This document shows positions 41,779-48,931 of a stretch of DNA of 64,000 nucleotides, in pieces. A program made the position numbers and the translations under genes. Within the stretch, counting starts at the first letter, position 1. Every line of letters starts with the position of its first letter. The notes under the pieces were generated by a model, which made no database searches, was not told the DNA's origin, and saw only the letters and a program-made list of their open reading frames with translations. This DNA comes from an uncultured Hyphomicrobiales bacterium (lineage in GTDB: Bacteria; Pseudomonadota; Alphaproteobacteria; Rhizobiales; Devosiaceae). Location: assembly GCA_903828145.1 (NCBI GenBank), contig CAIKKY010000006.1, forward strand, positions 186,001 to 250,000. Direction: 5' to 3'.

Positions 41779-42708
41779 ATGGCCTATCTCGACAACATCA
41801 CAGACAATTCGGTGCTGTCGGCCGGCGCCCGGGTTGAAGACTATTTCGCGCTGCTGAAGCCGCGCGTCATGTCGCTCGTGGTGTTCACGGCGCTTGTCGG
41901 CCTGTTGCTCGCGCCGGGCGGCGTAAACCCGGTGATCGCGGCAATCTCGATCCTGTGTATCGCTGTGGGGGCTGGCGCATCGGGCGCCCTCAACATGTGG
42001 TATGATTCCGATATTGATAAGGTGATGAGCCGCACCGCCAACCGGCCGATCCCGGCCGGGCGCATTGTGCGTGATCACGCCCTCGCTCTGGGTCTCGTGC
42101 TCTCGGCCTTCTCGGTGGCCCTCCTCGGACTTGCCGCCAATTGGCTCGCCGCGGGGCTCCTTGCCTTCACGATTTTCTTTTACGCCGTGATCTACACCGT
42201 GTGGCTCAAGCGCTCGACGCCTCAGAACATCGTCATCGGCGGTGCGGCGGGCGCGTTTCCGCCCATGGTCGGCTGGGCAGCAGTGACCGGCACGATCAGC
42301 CTCGAATCCTGCCTGCTGTTCCTCATTATCTTTCTGTGGACCCCGCCGCATTTCTGGGCGCTGGCGCTCTACAAGCAATCCGATTACGGCGCGGCCAATA
42401 TACCGATGCTGCCCAACGTCGCCGGCAACCGCGCGACCCAGCAGCAGATCCTGGTCTATTCCATCGTGCTGTTCGCGGTGTCGCTCGTCCCGGGCTTCAT
42501 CGGCTTCATGGGCCCGATCTACATGGTGACAGCACTGGTGACCGGGGCTGCATTTCTGGGCTTCGCGGTCGTCCTGTTCCGGACCCGTGAAGACAAGCCG
42601 ATGCGCAAGGCTGGTCGCGCGCTCTTTGCCTATTCGCTCAGCTATCTGTTCCTGATTTTCTTCGCGTTCCTCGCCGATCATGGCGCGCGACTGATGGGCT
42701 GGATTTAA
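41779..42708 (+). CDS. ctaB: Protoheme IX farnesyltransferase (heme O synthase)
   Basis: Makes heme O, the precursor of heme A for subunit I. The 309-residue UbiA-superfamily membrane protein has [18 protein letters not shown] near residue 20, the first acidic motif [15 protein letters not shown] near 75 and a second polar loop with [20 protein letters not shown] near 200. The start ATG at 41779 follows AAGGG; an earlier ATG at 41746 would add a non-conserved extension. Its stop overlaps the next start (TAATG). Confidence 0.93.
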   Translation: MAYLDNITDNSVLSAGARVEDYFALLKPRVMSLVVFTALVGLLLAPGGVNPVIAAISILCIAVGAGASGALNMWYDSDIDKVMSRTANRPIPAGRIVRDHALALGLVLSAFSVALLGLAANWLAAGLLAFTIFFYAVIYTVWLKRSTPQNIVIGGAAGAFPPMVGWAAVTGTISLESCLLFLIIFLWTPPHFWALALYKQSDYGAANIPMLPNVAGNRATQQQILVYSIVLFAVSLVPGFIGFMGPIYMVTALVTGAAFLGFAVVLFRTREDKPMRKAGRALFAYSLSYLFLIFFAFLADHGARLMGWI

Positions 42709-42848
42709 TGCAGACCCCTGTTCCCCCCAATAGTGACGCTGAATTCCTCGCCCGCCGCCGTCGGCGGTCTGTGGCGCTTGCCGTCACCCTGTTTGTGCTC
42801 GTGGCGATCTTCTATGCGCTGAGCATTGTAAAGATGGGGATCCGGTAA
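42708..42848 (+). CDS. CoxF-like small membrane protein of the oxidase operon
   Basis: A 46-residue protein read directly from the sequence. An Arg-rich N-terminus (FLARRRRRS) is followed by one hydrophobic helix (VALAVTLFVLVAIFYALSIV). It starts in the TAATG overlap with ctaB and ends in a TAATG overlap with ctaG. Its size, position and single helix match the small CoxF-type proteins of alphaproteobacterial cta operons, thought to help assembly; the role here is inferred from position. Confidence 0.82.
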   Translation: MQTPVPPNSDAEFLARRRRRSVALAVTLFVLVAIFYALSIVKMGIR

Positions 42849-43411
42849 TGGTCGATCTGTCTCACCCGGCTCAGAGTGCAGAGCGCAAGGGCAATCGGCG
42901 CATTGCTTTCGCCCTGTCGCTGATCGTCGTGATCATGGTCGGGGCGGCCTTTGCAGCCGTGCCACTTTACCAGATGCTGTGCCGCGCCATCGGGCTCGAC
43001 GGCACCACGCAGGTGTCGACGGGCAATCCCAAGGGCGTCATCGCCCGGGAAATGACCGTGCGCTTCGATTCCAATATCTCGAACGACCTGCCCTGGACCA
43101 TTGTGCCCTCGAAGCCGGTGAAGGCAAAGATCGGCACAGTTGAGACCGTGGTCTTCAAGGCCCATAATTTTTCTGACAAGGCCGTCACCGGACAGGCGAT
43201 GTTCAATGTCACGCCCGAGCTGACGGGCATCTATTTCAACAAGATCGAGTGCTTCTGTTTTACCGAGCAGACACTCAAGCCCGGCGAAACTGTTGATATG
43301 CCGGTGACCTTCTTCGTTGATCCCGATATCGCATCGAACTCGGATCTCAACACGATCCGCGATATCACGCTTTCGTACACCTTTTACGCAGTTCCGAGCG
43401 AGGGAAGCTGA
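42848..43411 (+). CDS. ctaG: Cytochrome c oxidase assembly protein CtaG/Cox11
   Basis: Copper chaperone that inserts CuB into subunit I. The 187-residue protein has one N-terminal helix (residues about 19-40, followed by the conserved YQMLCRAIGLDG). Its periplasmic beta domain contains the copper-binding IECFCFTEQTLKPGE near residue 135 and PVTFFVDPDI. The start overlaps the stop of the small upstream gene and the stop lies two bases before ctaE. Confidence 0.95.
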   Translation: MVDLSHPAQSAERKGNRRIAFALSLIVVIMVGAAFAAVPLYQMLCRAIGLDGTTQVSTGNPKGVIAREMTVRFDSNISNDLPWTIVPSKPVKAKIGTVETVVFKAHNFSDKAVTGQAMFNVTPELTGIYFNKIECFCFTEQTLKPGETVDMPVTFFVDPDIASNSDLNTIRDITLSYTFYAVPSEGS

Positions 43412-43413
43412 CC

Positions 43414-44259
43414 ATGGCTGCGCATGCCAAGCCCAACCACGACTACCATCTGGTAAACCCCAGCCCCTGGCCCTTCGTTGGCTCAGTGTCGGCCTTCATC
43501 ATGGCCGTGGGGGCCATTACCTGGTGGCACGATATCCTGCCGCCCTATCTGTTCGCCATCGGGCTTTTGGGTGTGCTCTACACCATGTACGCCTGGTGGT
43601 CGGATGTGATCCGCGAAGCCAATGCGGGCGACCATACCGAAGTTGTGCAGATGCACCACCGCTATGGCATGATCCTGTTCATCGCCTCGGAAGTCATGTT
43701 CTTCGTGGCCTGGTTCTGGGCCTATTTCGACGGCTTCTTCAACCACGCGACGGCCGAGCAATATGCCCGCGTCGCCGCGATGGGCGGGGTGTGGCCGCCG
43801 ACCGGCGTCGAGCTGTTCGACCCGTTCCACCTGCCGCTGTTCAACACGCTGCTGCTGCTGACCTCGGGCACCACGGTGACCTGGGCGCACCACGCGCTGC
43901 TGCACAATGATCGTCGCGGTCTCAAGTGGGGTCTGGTGCTCACCATTCTCCTCGGCATCACCTTCACCGGCGTGCAGATGCTGGAATATTCCGAGGCTGG
44001 GTTCCAGTACACGGGTAACCTCTATGGCGCGGCCTTCTTCATGGCGACCGGTTTCCATGGGTTCCACGTGTTTGTCGGTTCGATCTTCCTGATCGTGTGC
44101 CTCATCCGGGCCATGGCCGGCCAGTTCACTCCCAAGGCCCATCTCGGCTTCGAATTTGCCGCCTGGTACTGGCACTTCGTGGACGTGGTCTGGTTGTTCT
44201 TGTTCGCCGCCATCTACGTCTGGGGCAGCTGGGGCGTGGCCATTCACCACGCCGGCTGA
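43414..44259 (+). CDS. ctaE: Cytochrome c oxidase subunit III
   Basis: Structural subunit that stabilises the oxidase and feeds the D-channel. The 281-residue protein has seven hydrophobic helices. It shows HDYHLVNPSPWPFVGS near the start, RYGMILFIASEVMFFVAWFWAYF near residue 87 and FHGFHVFVGSIFLIVCL near 210. WYWHFVDVVWLFLF near 250 is also characteristic. A hairpin with a T-rich tail follows at 44288-44322. Confidence 0.96.
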   Translation: MAAHAKPNHDYHLVNPSPWPFVGSVSAFIMAVGAITWWHDILPPYLFAIGLLGVLYTMYAWWSDVIREANAGDHTEVVQMHHRYGMILFIASEVMFFVAWFWAYFDGFFNHATAEQYARVAAMGGVWPPTGVELFDPFHLPLFNTLLLLTSGTTVTWAHHALLHNDRRGLKWGLVLTILLGITFTGVQMLEYSEAGFQYTGNLYGAAFFMATGFHGFHVFVGSIFLIVCLIRAMAGQFTPKAHLGFEFAAWYWHFVDVVWLFLFAAIYVWGSWGVAIHHAG

Positions 44260-44287
44260 TCCGAGCCCGCTTCAGGCCACAGAATTC

Positions 44288-44322
44288 GAGGCGCGGCCCC
44301 AGGCTGCGCCTCGTTTGTTTTT
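44288..44322 (+). terminator. Terminator or attenuator between ctaE and the DUF983 gene
   Basis: An 11-bp GC-rich stem (44288-44298 with 44302-44312, one G-T wobble) is followed by GTTTGTTTTT. It lies inside the oxidase gene block, so it may lower expression of the DUF983 and surf1 genes relative to the structural subunits. Confidence 0.7.
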
Positions 44323-44335
44323 GAAGGAACCGACC

Positions 44336-44713
44336 ATGCCGCATCAGCCGACCGAACGCCTGCCGTCGCCCTTTACCGTGGGGCTGCTCAGTCGCTGCCC
44401 CCGCTGTGGAGAGGGCCATCTGTTCAGCGGCTATCTGCAGGTTGCGCACTCCTGCGACGCCTGCGGCCAGAGCTTTGAATTCGCCCAATCGACCGAAGGC
44501 CCGGCGGTTTTCATCATCCTGATCGTCGGCTTCATCATTGTCGGCGCCGCCGCCGTGGTGGAAAGTCTGTTCCATCCCGCGCCCTTCGTGCATCTCATCC
44601 TGTGGCTGCCCGCGACGGTTGTGCTGTCGATGTCGCTGCTCAGGCCCTTCAAGGCCACGCTGATTGCGCTGCAGTTTCAGAACCGGGCCGAAGAAGGCCG
44701 TCTCGATGAGTGA
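44336..44713 (+). CDS. DUF983 family zinc-ribbon membrane protein
   Basis: A 125-residue protein: an N-terminal CPRCGEGHLFSGYL and CDACGQSF pair of CxxC motifs, likely a zinc ribbon. Two hydrophobic helices follow (FIILIVGFIIVGAAAVV and LILWLPATVVLSMSLL). DUF983 is often found in alphaproteobacterial oxidase operons between ctaE and surf1, as here. An assembly role is inferred from context. GAAGGAA precedes the ATG, and the surf1 start overlaps its end by eight bases. Confidence 0.87.
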   Translation: MPHQPTERLPSPFTVGLLSRCPRCGEGHLFSGYLQVAHSCDACGQSFEFAQSTEGPAVFIILIVGFIIVGAAAVVESLFHPAPFVHLILWLPATVVLSMSLLRPFKATLIALQFQNRAEEGRLDE

Positions 44714-45470
44714 GCGGGTGCTTCGCCTCAGGGCCAGCCAATGGGGCTTCATCGCGCTCATGCTGACGCTGATGGGCCTGTTCATCACGCTGGGCACCTG
44801 GCAGCTCAACCGCCTCGCGGAAAAAGAGCAGCTGATCGCAACGGTCAGCGCGCGCTTTAACGCGCCGCCTGTCGCTTTCCCCGTCACCGCTGACCCGGCG
44901 GCGCTGGCTGATTTTGACTATCGTCCGGTCAGCCTCACTGGCCGCTATGAAGCGGGCAAGACCGTGCTGGTGTTCACCAGCCTCGATGAGCCCAAAGGCA
45001 AGGCATCAGGGCCCGGCTATTGGGTGATGACCCCCTTCACGCTCTCATCGGGGGGCATGGTCTTCATCAATCGAGGCTTCATTCCGGAGGCGGTGAAGGC
45101 CGACTTCGGCCCCGATGCGGCCGTCCCGGCGACGCAACAGCTGACTGGCATCGCCCGCATGGCCGAAGCCGTGGGCAGCTTCACCCCGGCACCGGATCGT
45201 TCCGGGCATATCGAGTGGGTCCGCAATCCGCCGCGGCTCGCCGCGCTCAGCGGCATCGACCCTTCCGCCGTTCGCCCGCTCTATGTTGACCTCGCCGCGA
45301 ACCCGGACGGCGGGGTGCCGCAGGGCGGGGAAACCACGCTGGATTTCCCCAATAACCACCTCGGCTATCTGCTGACCTGGTATGGCTTCGCGGCGCTGAT
45401 CCCGCCGCTGCTCTGGCTTTGGGTGCGGCGGCAGCGGAGGCCCGGCAGTCCCGCGGCTGACCCGCTATGA
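44706..45470 (+). CDS. surf1: SURF1-family cytochrome c oxidase assembly protein
   Basis: Helps insert heme a into subunit I. The 254-residue protein has one helix at each end. It shows LGTWQLNRLAEKEQLI near residue 30, FINRGFIPEAVK near 119, the conserved NHLGYLLTWYGFA near 216 and a C-terminal anchor with a basic tail. It ends the oxidase block; thrC follows after 91 bases. Confidence 0.92.
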   Translation: MSERVLRLRASQWGFIALMLTLMGLFITLGTWQLNRLAEKEQLIATVSARFNAPPVAFPVTADPAALADFDYRPVSLTGRYEAGKTVLVFTSLDEPKGKASGPGYWVMTPFTLSSGGMVFINRGFIPEAVKADFGPDAAVPATQQLTGIARMAEAVGSFTPAPDRSGHIEWVRNPPRLAALSGIDPSAVRPLYVDLAANPDGGVPQGGETTLDFPNNHLGYLLTWYGFAALIPPLLWLWVRRQRRPGSPAADPL

Positions 45471-45487
45471 ATCTTGCGGTTTTCATC

Positions 45488-45502
45488 ACCCTTCACTAGG
45501 GT
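45488..45502. promoter_or_regulatory. Small inverted repeat ahead of thrC
   Basis: ACCCT, five bases, AGGGT in the 91-base gap between surf1 and thrC. It is too short for a terminator and has no T run. It may be an operator or chance. No threonine leader peptide is evident. Confidence 0.2.
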
Positions 45503-45561
45503 AATCCGCATCAGGAGCCTGCGCAGCAGGCATAAACGAGAGTTTGGGACAGCCCCCTGCA

Positions 45562-46968
45562 ATGCAGTTTGTATCGACGCGCGGCCGGGCGCCAGTTCTG
45601 GGCTTTTCGGACGCCATTCTCGCCGGTCTTGCGACCGATGGTGGCCTGTACCTGCCCGCCCACTGGCCCGTACTCAGCCCCGCTGAAATCGCCAGCTTTG
45701 CCAACCGGCCCTATGCCGAAGTGGCCTTTGCCATCATCCGTCGTTTCGTCGGTGGTGAAATTCCCGATACCGAGCTGCGCGCCCTCCTTGAGGCGGCCTA
45801 TGGCACCTTCCGCCATGCCTCGGTAGCGCCGCTCGTTGAAATCGAGCCGGGGCACTTCGTGCTCGAACTGTTCCACGGGCCCACGCTCGCCTTCAAAGAT
45901 GTGGCGATGCAATTCCTCGCCCGGGTCATGGACTATATCCTCGCCCAGCGCGGCACCCGCGCGACGATTGTCGGGGCCACCTCGGGCGATACCGGATCGG
46001 CCGCCATCGAGGCGTTCCGGGGCCGCGCCAGCACCGATATTTTCATCCTCCACCCCGAGGGGCGCACGTCTGAAGTGCAGCGGCGCCAGATGACGACCGT
46101 GCTTGATGCCAATGTGCATAACATTGCGCTCAAGGGGACCTTCGATGACTGCCAGGACATCGTGAAGGCGATGTTCAACAATCAGCCCTTCCGCAACCGG
46201 GTGGCCCTGTCGGGGGTCAATTCGATCAACTGGGGCCGTATCGTCGCGCAGATCGTCTATTATTTCACCGCCGCCGTGGCGCTCGGCGCGCCGCACCGGC
46301 CGGTGACCTTCGCGGTGCCGACGGGCAATTTTGGCGATATCTTCGCGGGCTACTGTGCCCGCGCCATGGGCCTGCCGATCACCACGCTGGCCATTGCCAC
46401 CAACAGCAACGACATTCTCGCCCGTACGCTCGCAACCGGCCGCTATGAGGTGACCGGCGTCACCACAACCATCAGCCCCTCGATGGACATTCAGGTGTCC
46501 TCCAATTTTGAGCGGCTGCTGTTTGAAGCCGTGGGTCGCGATGCCGGTGCACTCGACACGCTGATGGCCAGCCTCCGCCAATCCGGCAGCTTCACCATTC
46601 CCCCTGCGGCTCTCGCGACAATCCGCGCCGGGTTCAGCGCGGGCCGGGCAAGTGAGGCCGATACGGCGGCGACCATTGCCGGTGTCTGGGCCAAATCCGG
46701 CTATCTGCTTGATCCGCATACGGCGGTGGGTGTCGCGGTGGCGCGCCCCATGCTGGGTGGTCGTGACCCGGTGGTGACACTCGGCACCGCGCATCCGGCC
46801 AAATTCCCCGCCGCCGTCAAAGCCGCGAGCGGCGTTGAGCCGCCCTTGCCGGCATGGCTCGCCGATCTTTACGAGCGGCCCGAACGGCTGAGTGTGCTCG
46901 GCAATGATCAGCGGGCCGTGGAGGACTTCATCCTCGCCCGCTCCCGCGTTGCGGAGCAGGTGTCGTGA
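45562..46968 (+). CDS. thrC: Threonine synthase
   Basis: PLP enzyme converting O-phosphohomoserine to threonine. The 468-residue protein begins MQFVSTRGRAPVLGFSDAIL. It shows the PLP lysine in GPTLAFKDVAMQFLARV near residue 113, the phosphate-binding VGATSGDTGSAAIEAFRG near 142, and VPTGNFGDIFAGYCA near 254. Its length fits the long bacterial form. The stop overlaps the GTG start of the next gene (GTGA). Confidence 0.95.
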   Translation: MQFVSTRGRAPVLGFSDAILAGLATDGGLYLPAHWPVLSPAEIASFANRPYAEVAFAIIRRFVGGEIPDTELRALLEAAYGTFRHASVAPLVEIEPGHFVLELFHGPTLAFKDVAMQFLARVMDYILAQRGTRATIVGATSGDTGSAAIEAFRGRASTDIFILHPEGRTSEVQRRQMTTVLDANVHNIALKGTFDDCQDIVKAMFNNQPFRNRVALSGVNSINWGRIVAQIVYYFTAAVALGAPHRPVTFAVPTGNFGDIFAGYCARAMGLPITTLAIATNSNDILARTLATGRYEVTGVTTTISPSMDIQVSSNFERLLFEAVGRDAGALDTLMASLRQSGSFTIPPAALATIRAGFSAGRASEADTAATIAGVWAKSGYLLDPHTAVGVAVARPMLGGRDPVVTLGTAHPAKFPAAVKAASGVEPPLPAWLADLYERPERLSVLGNDQRAVEDFILARSRVAEQVS

Positions 46969-48227
46969 CCGTCAAAAGCACCACGCTCGACAATGGCATG
47001 ACCGTCCTTACCGACGACATGCCCCACCTCGAAAGCGCCTCGATGGGCATCTGGGTCAAGGCCGGATCTCGGACCGAACGGGATGACGAGCACGGCATTT
47101 CGCACCTGCTCGAACACATGGCCTTCAAGGGCACAGCGTCCCGCGACGCAATGGCCATTGCCTCAGCCATCGAAAATGTCGGCGGCGACCTCAATGCCGC
47201 AACCTCGGTGGAGCACACCGGCTATTTCGCCCGCGTGCTGAAGGAGGATGTCGCGCTCGGCGCTGAAATTCTCTCGGACATTCTGCAGAACTCGCTGCTC
47301 GACGAGCGCGAACTCGAGCGCGAGCGCCACGTGATCGTGCAGGAAATCGGCGCAGCCCGCGACAACCCCGACGATCATGTGTTCGATCTGTTTCAGCAGG
47401 CCGCCTTTCCCGAACAGGCCATTGGCCGCACGATTCTGGGCACAACCGAATCGGTGATGGCGCTGACGCCTGACAAGATCCGCGCCTATATGGACCGCAA
47501 TTACGTGGGCGAGCACATGGTGCTGTGCGCCGCGGGCAATGTGAACCACGACCAGCTGGTTGATATTGCCGATGCCCGCTTTCAGGGCCTGCGGTCGGGC
47601 GGCGCGCCCATGCCGCAGAAGGCGACCTATGGCGGGGGCGAGCACCGGCTGGTCTCCGACCACGAGCAGGCCCATATCGTTATCGGTATGGAGGGCCGCG
47701 CCTATAATTCCGATGGGTTTTACGCCATCCAGATCCTCGCCTCGATCCTCGGTGGCGGCATGAGTTCGCGGCTGTTTCAGGAAGTGCGCGAAAAGCGCGG
47801 GCTCTGTTACTCGGTCTATTCCTTTCACTGGGCCTTTGCCGATTCCGGCATTTTCGGCGTCGCCGCCTCGACCGGCGAAGATCAGGTCGATGATCTGATC
47901 CCCGTTATTCTTGATGAGCTGCGCCGGGCCACCGAAACCATCTCCGACGAGGAAGTGGTGCGGGTGCGCAACCAGATTCGCGCCGGTCTGCTGATGTCGC
48001 TCGAATCACCCTCGGCGCGCGCCGGACAATTGGCACGCCAGCAGATCCTGTGGGGGCGGCCGATTCCACTGACCGAGACCGTGGACCGCATCAACCGGAT
48101 CACGGCCGATCGGGTAAGGCAGATCGCAAGCCAGGTGTTTGATACGGCCAGCGTTTCGCTCGCCGGGGTGGGGCCTGTATCGAAGCTCCCCGGCCATGAG
48201 GACATTGCCGCAAAGCTCCGCGCCTGA
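46965..48227 (+). CDS. M16-family zinc peptidase (processing-peptidase-like)
   Basis: A 420-residue protein of the mitochondrial processing peptidase/pitrilysin family. The inverted zinc motif HxxEH is in GISHLLEHMAFKGT near residue 45, with the downstream acid in ELERERHVIVQEIGAARDNPDD near 120. The C-terminal half includes ILGGGMSSRLFQEVREKRGLCYSVYSF. The substrate is unknown. The thrC-M16 pairing is common in Rhizobiales. GTG start, overlapping thrC. Confidence 0.92.
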   Translation: MTVKSTTLDNGMTVLTDDMPHLESASMGIWVKAGSRTERDDEHGISHLLEHMAFKGTASRDAMAIASAIENVGGDLNAATSVEHTGYFARVLKEDVALGAEILSDILQNSLLDERELERERHVIVQEIGAARDNPDDHVFDLFQQAAFPEQAIGRTILGTTESVMALTPDKIRAYMDRNYVGEHMVLCAAGNVNHDQLVDIADARFQGLRSGGAPMPQKATYGGGEHRLVSDHEQAHIVIGMEGRAYNSDGFYAIQILASILGGGMSSRLFQEVREKRGLCYSVYSFHWAFADSGIFGVAASTGEDQVDDLIPVILDELRRATETISDEEVVRVRNQIRAGLLMSLESPSARAGQLARQQILWGRPIPLTETVDRINRITADRVRQIASQVFDTASVSLAGVGPVSKLPGHEDIAAKLRA

Positions 48228-48266
48228 TCTGATGGCGCGCAGTGATGGTTTGGGGGGAGTGGCCCG

Positions 48267-48875
48267 GTGATGCTTGATTGGTTCGCGCCCGATCCGCTCC
48301 CCGAATTGACCACGGCGCGCCTGACGCTGCGCGGGCCGAGAGCGGCCGACTATCCGCACTGGCGCGATATCCGCTATCAGAGCCGCAAGTTTCTGCGGCC
48401 CTTTGAGCCACGCTGGACCGATGCTGATCTCGCTGCATCGGTTTACCGGGCCCGCCTCGGCAAGCTGCGCCAGGAAGCGCGCGACGGCTCGGACTATACC
48501 TATTTTGTGTTCCTCGACACCGAGCCGGACCGGCCGCTGGTGGGCGGCATAACGCTGTCCAATGTGCGCCGCCGCGCCGCGCAGATGGTGAACCTCGGCT
48601 ACTGGATGGGCGAACCCTATGCCGGGCTTGGCATCATGTCTGAGGCCGTGAGCGCAATTGTGCCCTTTTGCTTTGAAACGCTGGGGCTCCACCGCATTCA
48701 GGCGGCGTTCGTGCCGGGCAATATGGCCAGCCGTCGCGTGCTGGAAAAAAACGGATTTTACGAAGAAGGTTTTGCTGAAAACTACCTGCAGATTGACGGC
48801 CGCTGGGCCGACCATGTGCTTTTTGCGCTCACCCGTGAGCGCTATGAAAAATCTCGCGCGCCAAAGCATCCCTGA
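48267..48875 (+). CDS. GNAT-family N-acetyltransferase (RimJ/RimL-like)
   Basis: A 202-residue acetyltransferase. It shows TARLTLRGPRAADYPHWRDIR near the start, GYWMGEPYAGLGIMSEAVSAI, the acetyl-CoA-binding part near residue 112, and ALGLHRIQAAFVPGN-type HRIQAAFVPGNMASRRVLEKNGFYEEGFAENY. The pattern matches enzymes that acetylate ribosomal proteins or small substrates. It lies 39 bases behind the M16 gene. Start GTG 48267 or ATG 48270. Confidence 0.88.
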   Translation: MMLDWFAPDPLPELTTARLTLRGPRAADYPHWRDIRYQSRKFLRPFEPRWTDADLAASVYRARLGKLRQEARDGSDYTYFVFLDTEPDRPLVGGITLSNVRRRAAQMVNLGYWMGEPYAGLGIMSEAVSAIVPFCFETLGLHRIQAAFVPGNMASRRVLEKNGFYEEGFAENYLQIDGRWADHVLFALTRERYEKSRAPKHP

Positions 48876-48931
48876 GATCGTCCCTCAAGGCTTGTCGCGG
48901 CCGGGAAACCCCGTTACCTAGAGGTCCGACC

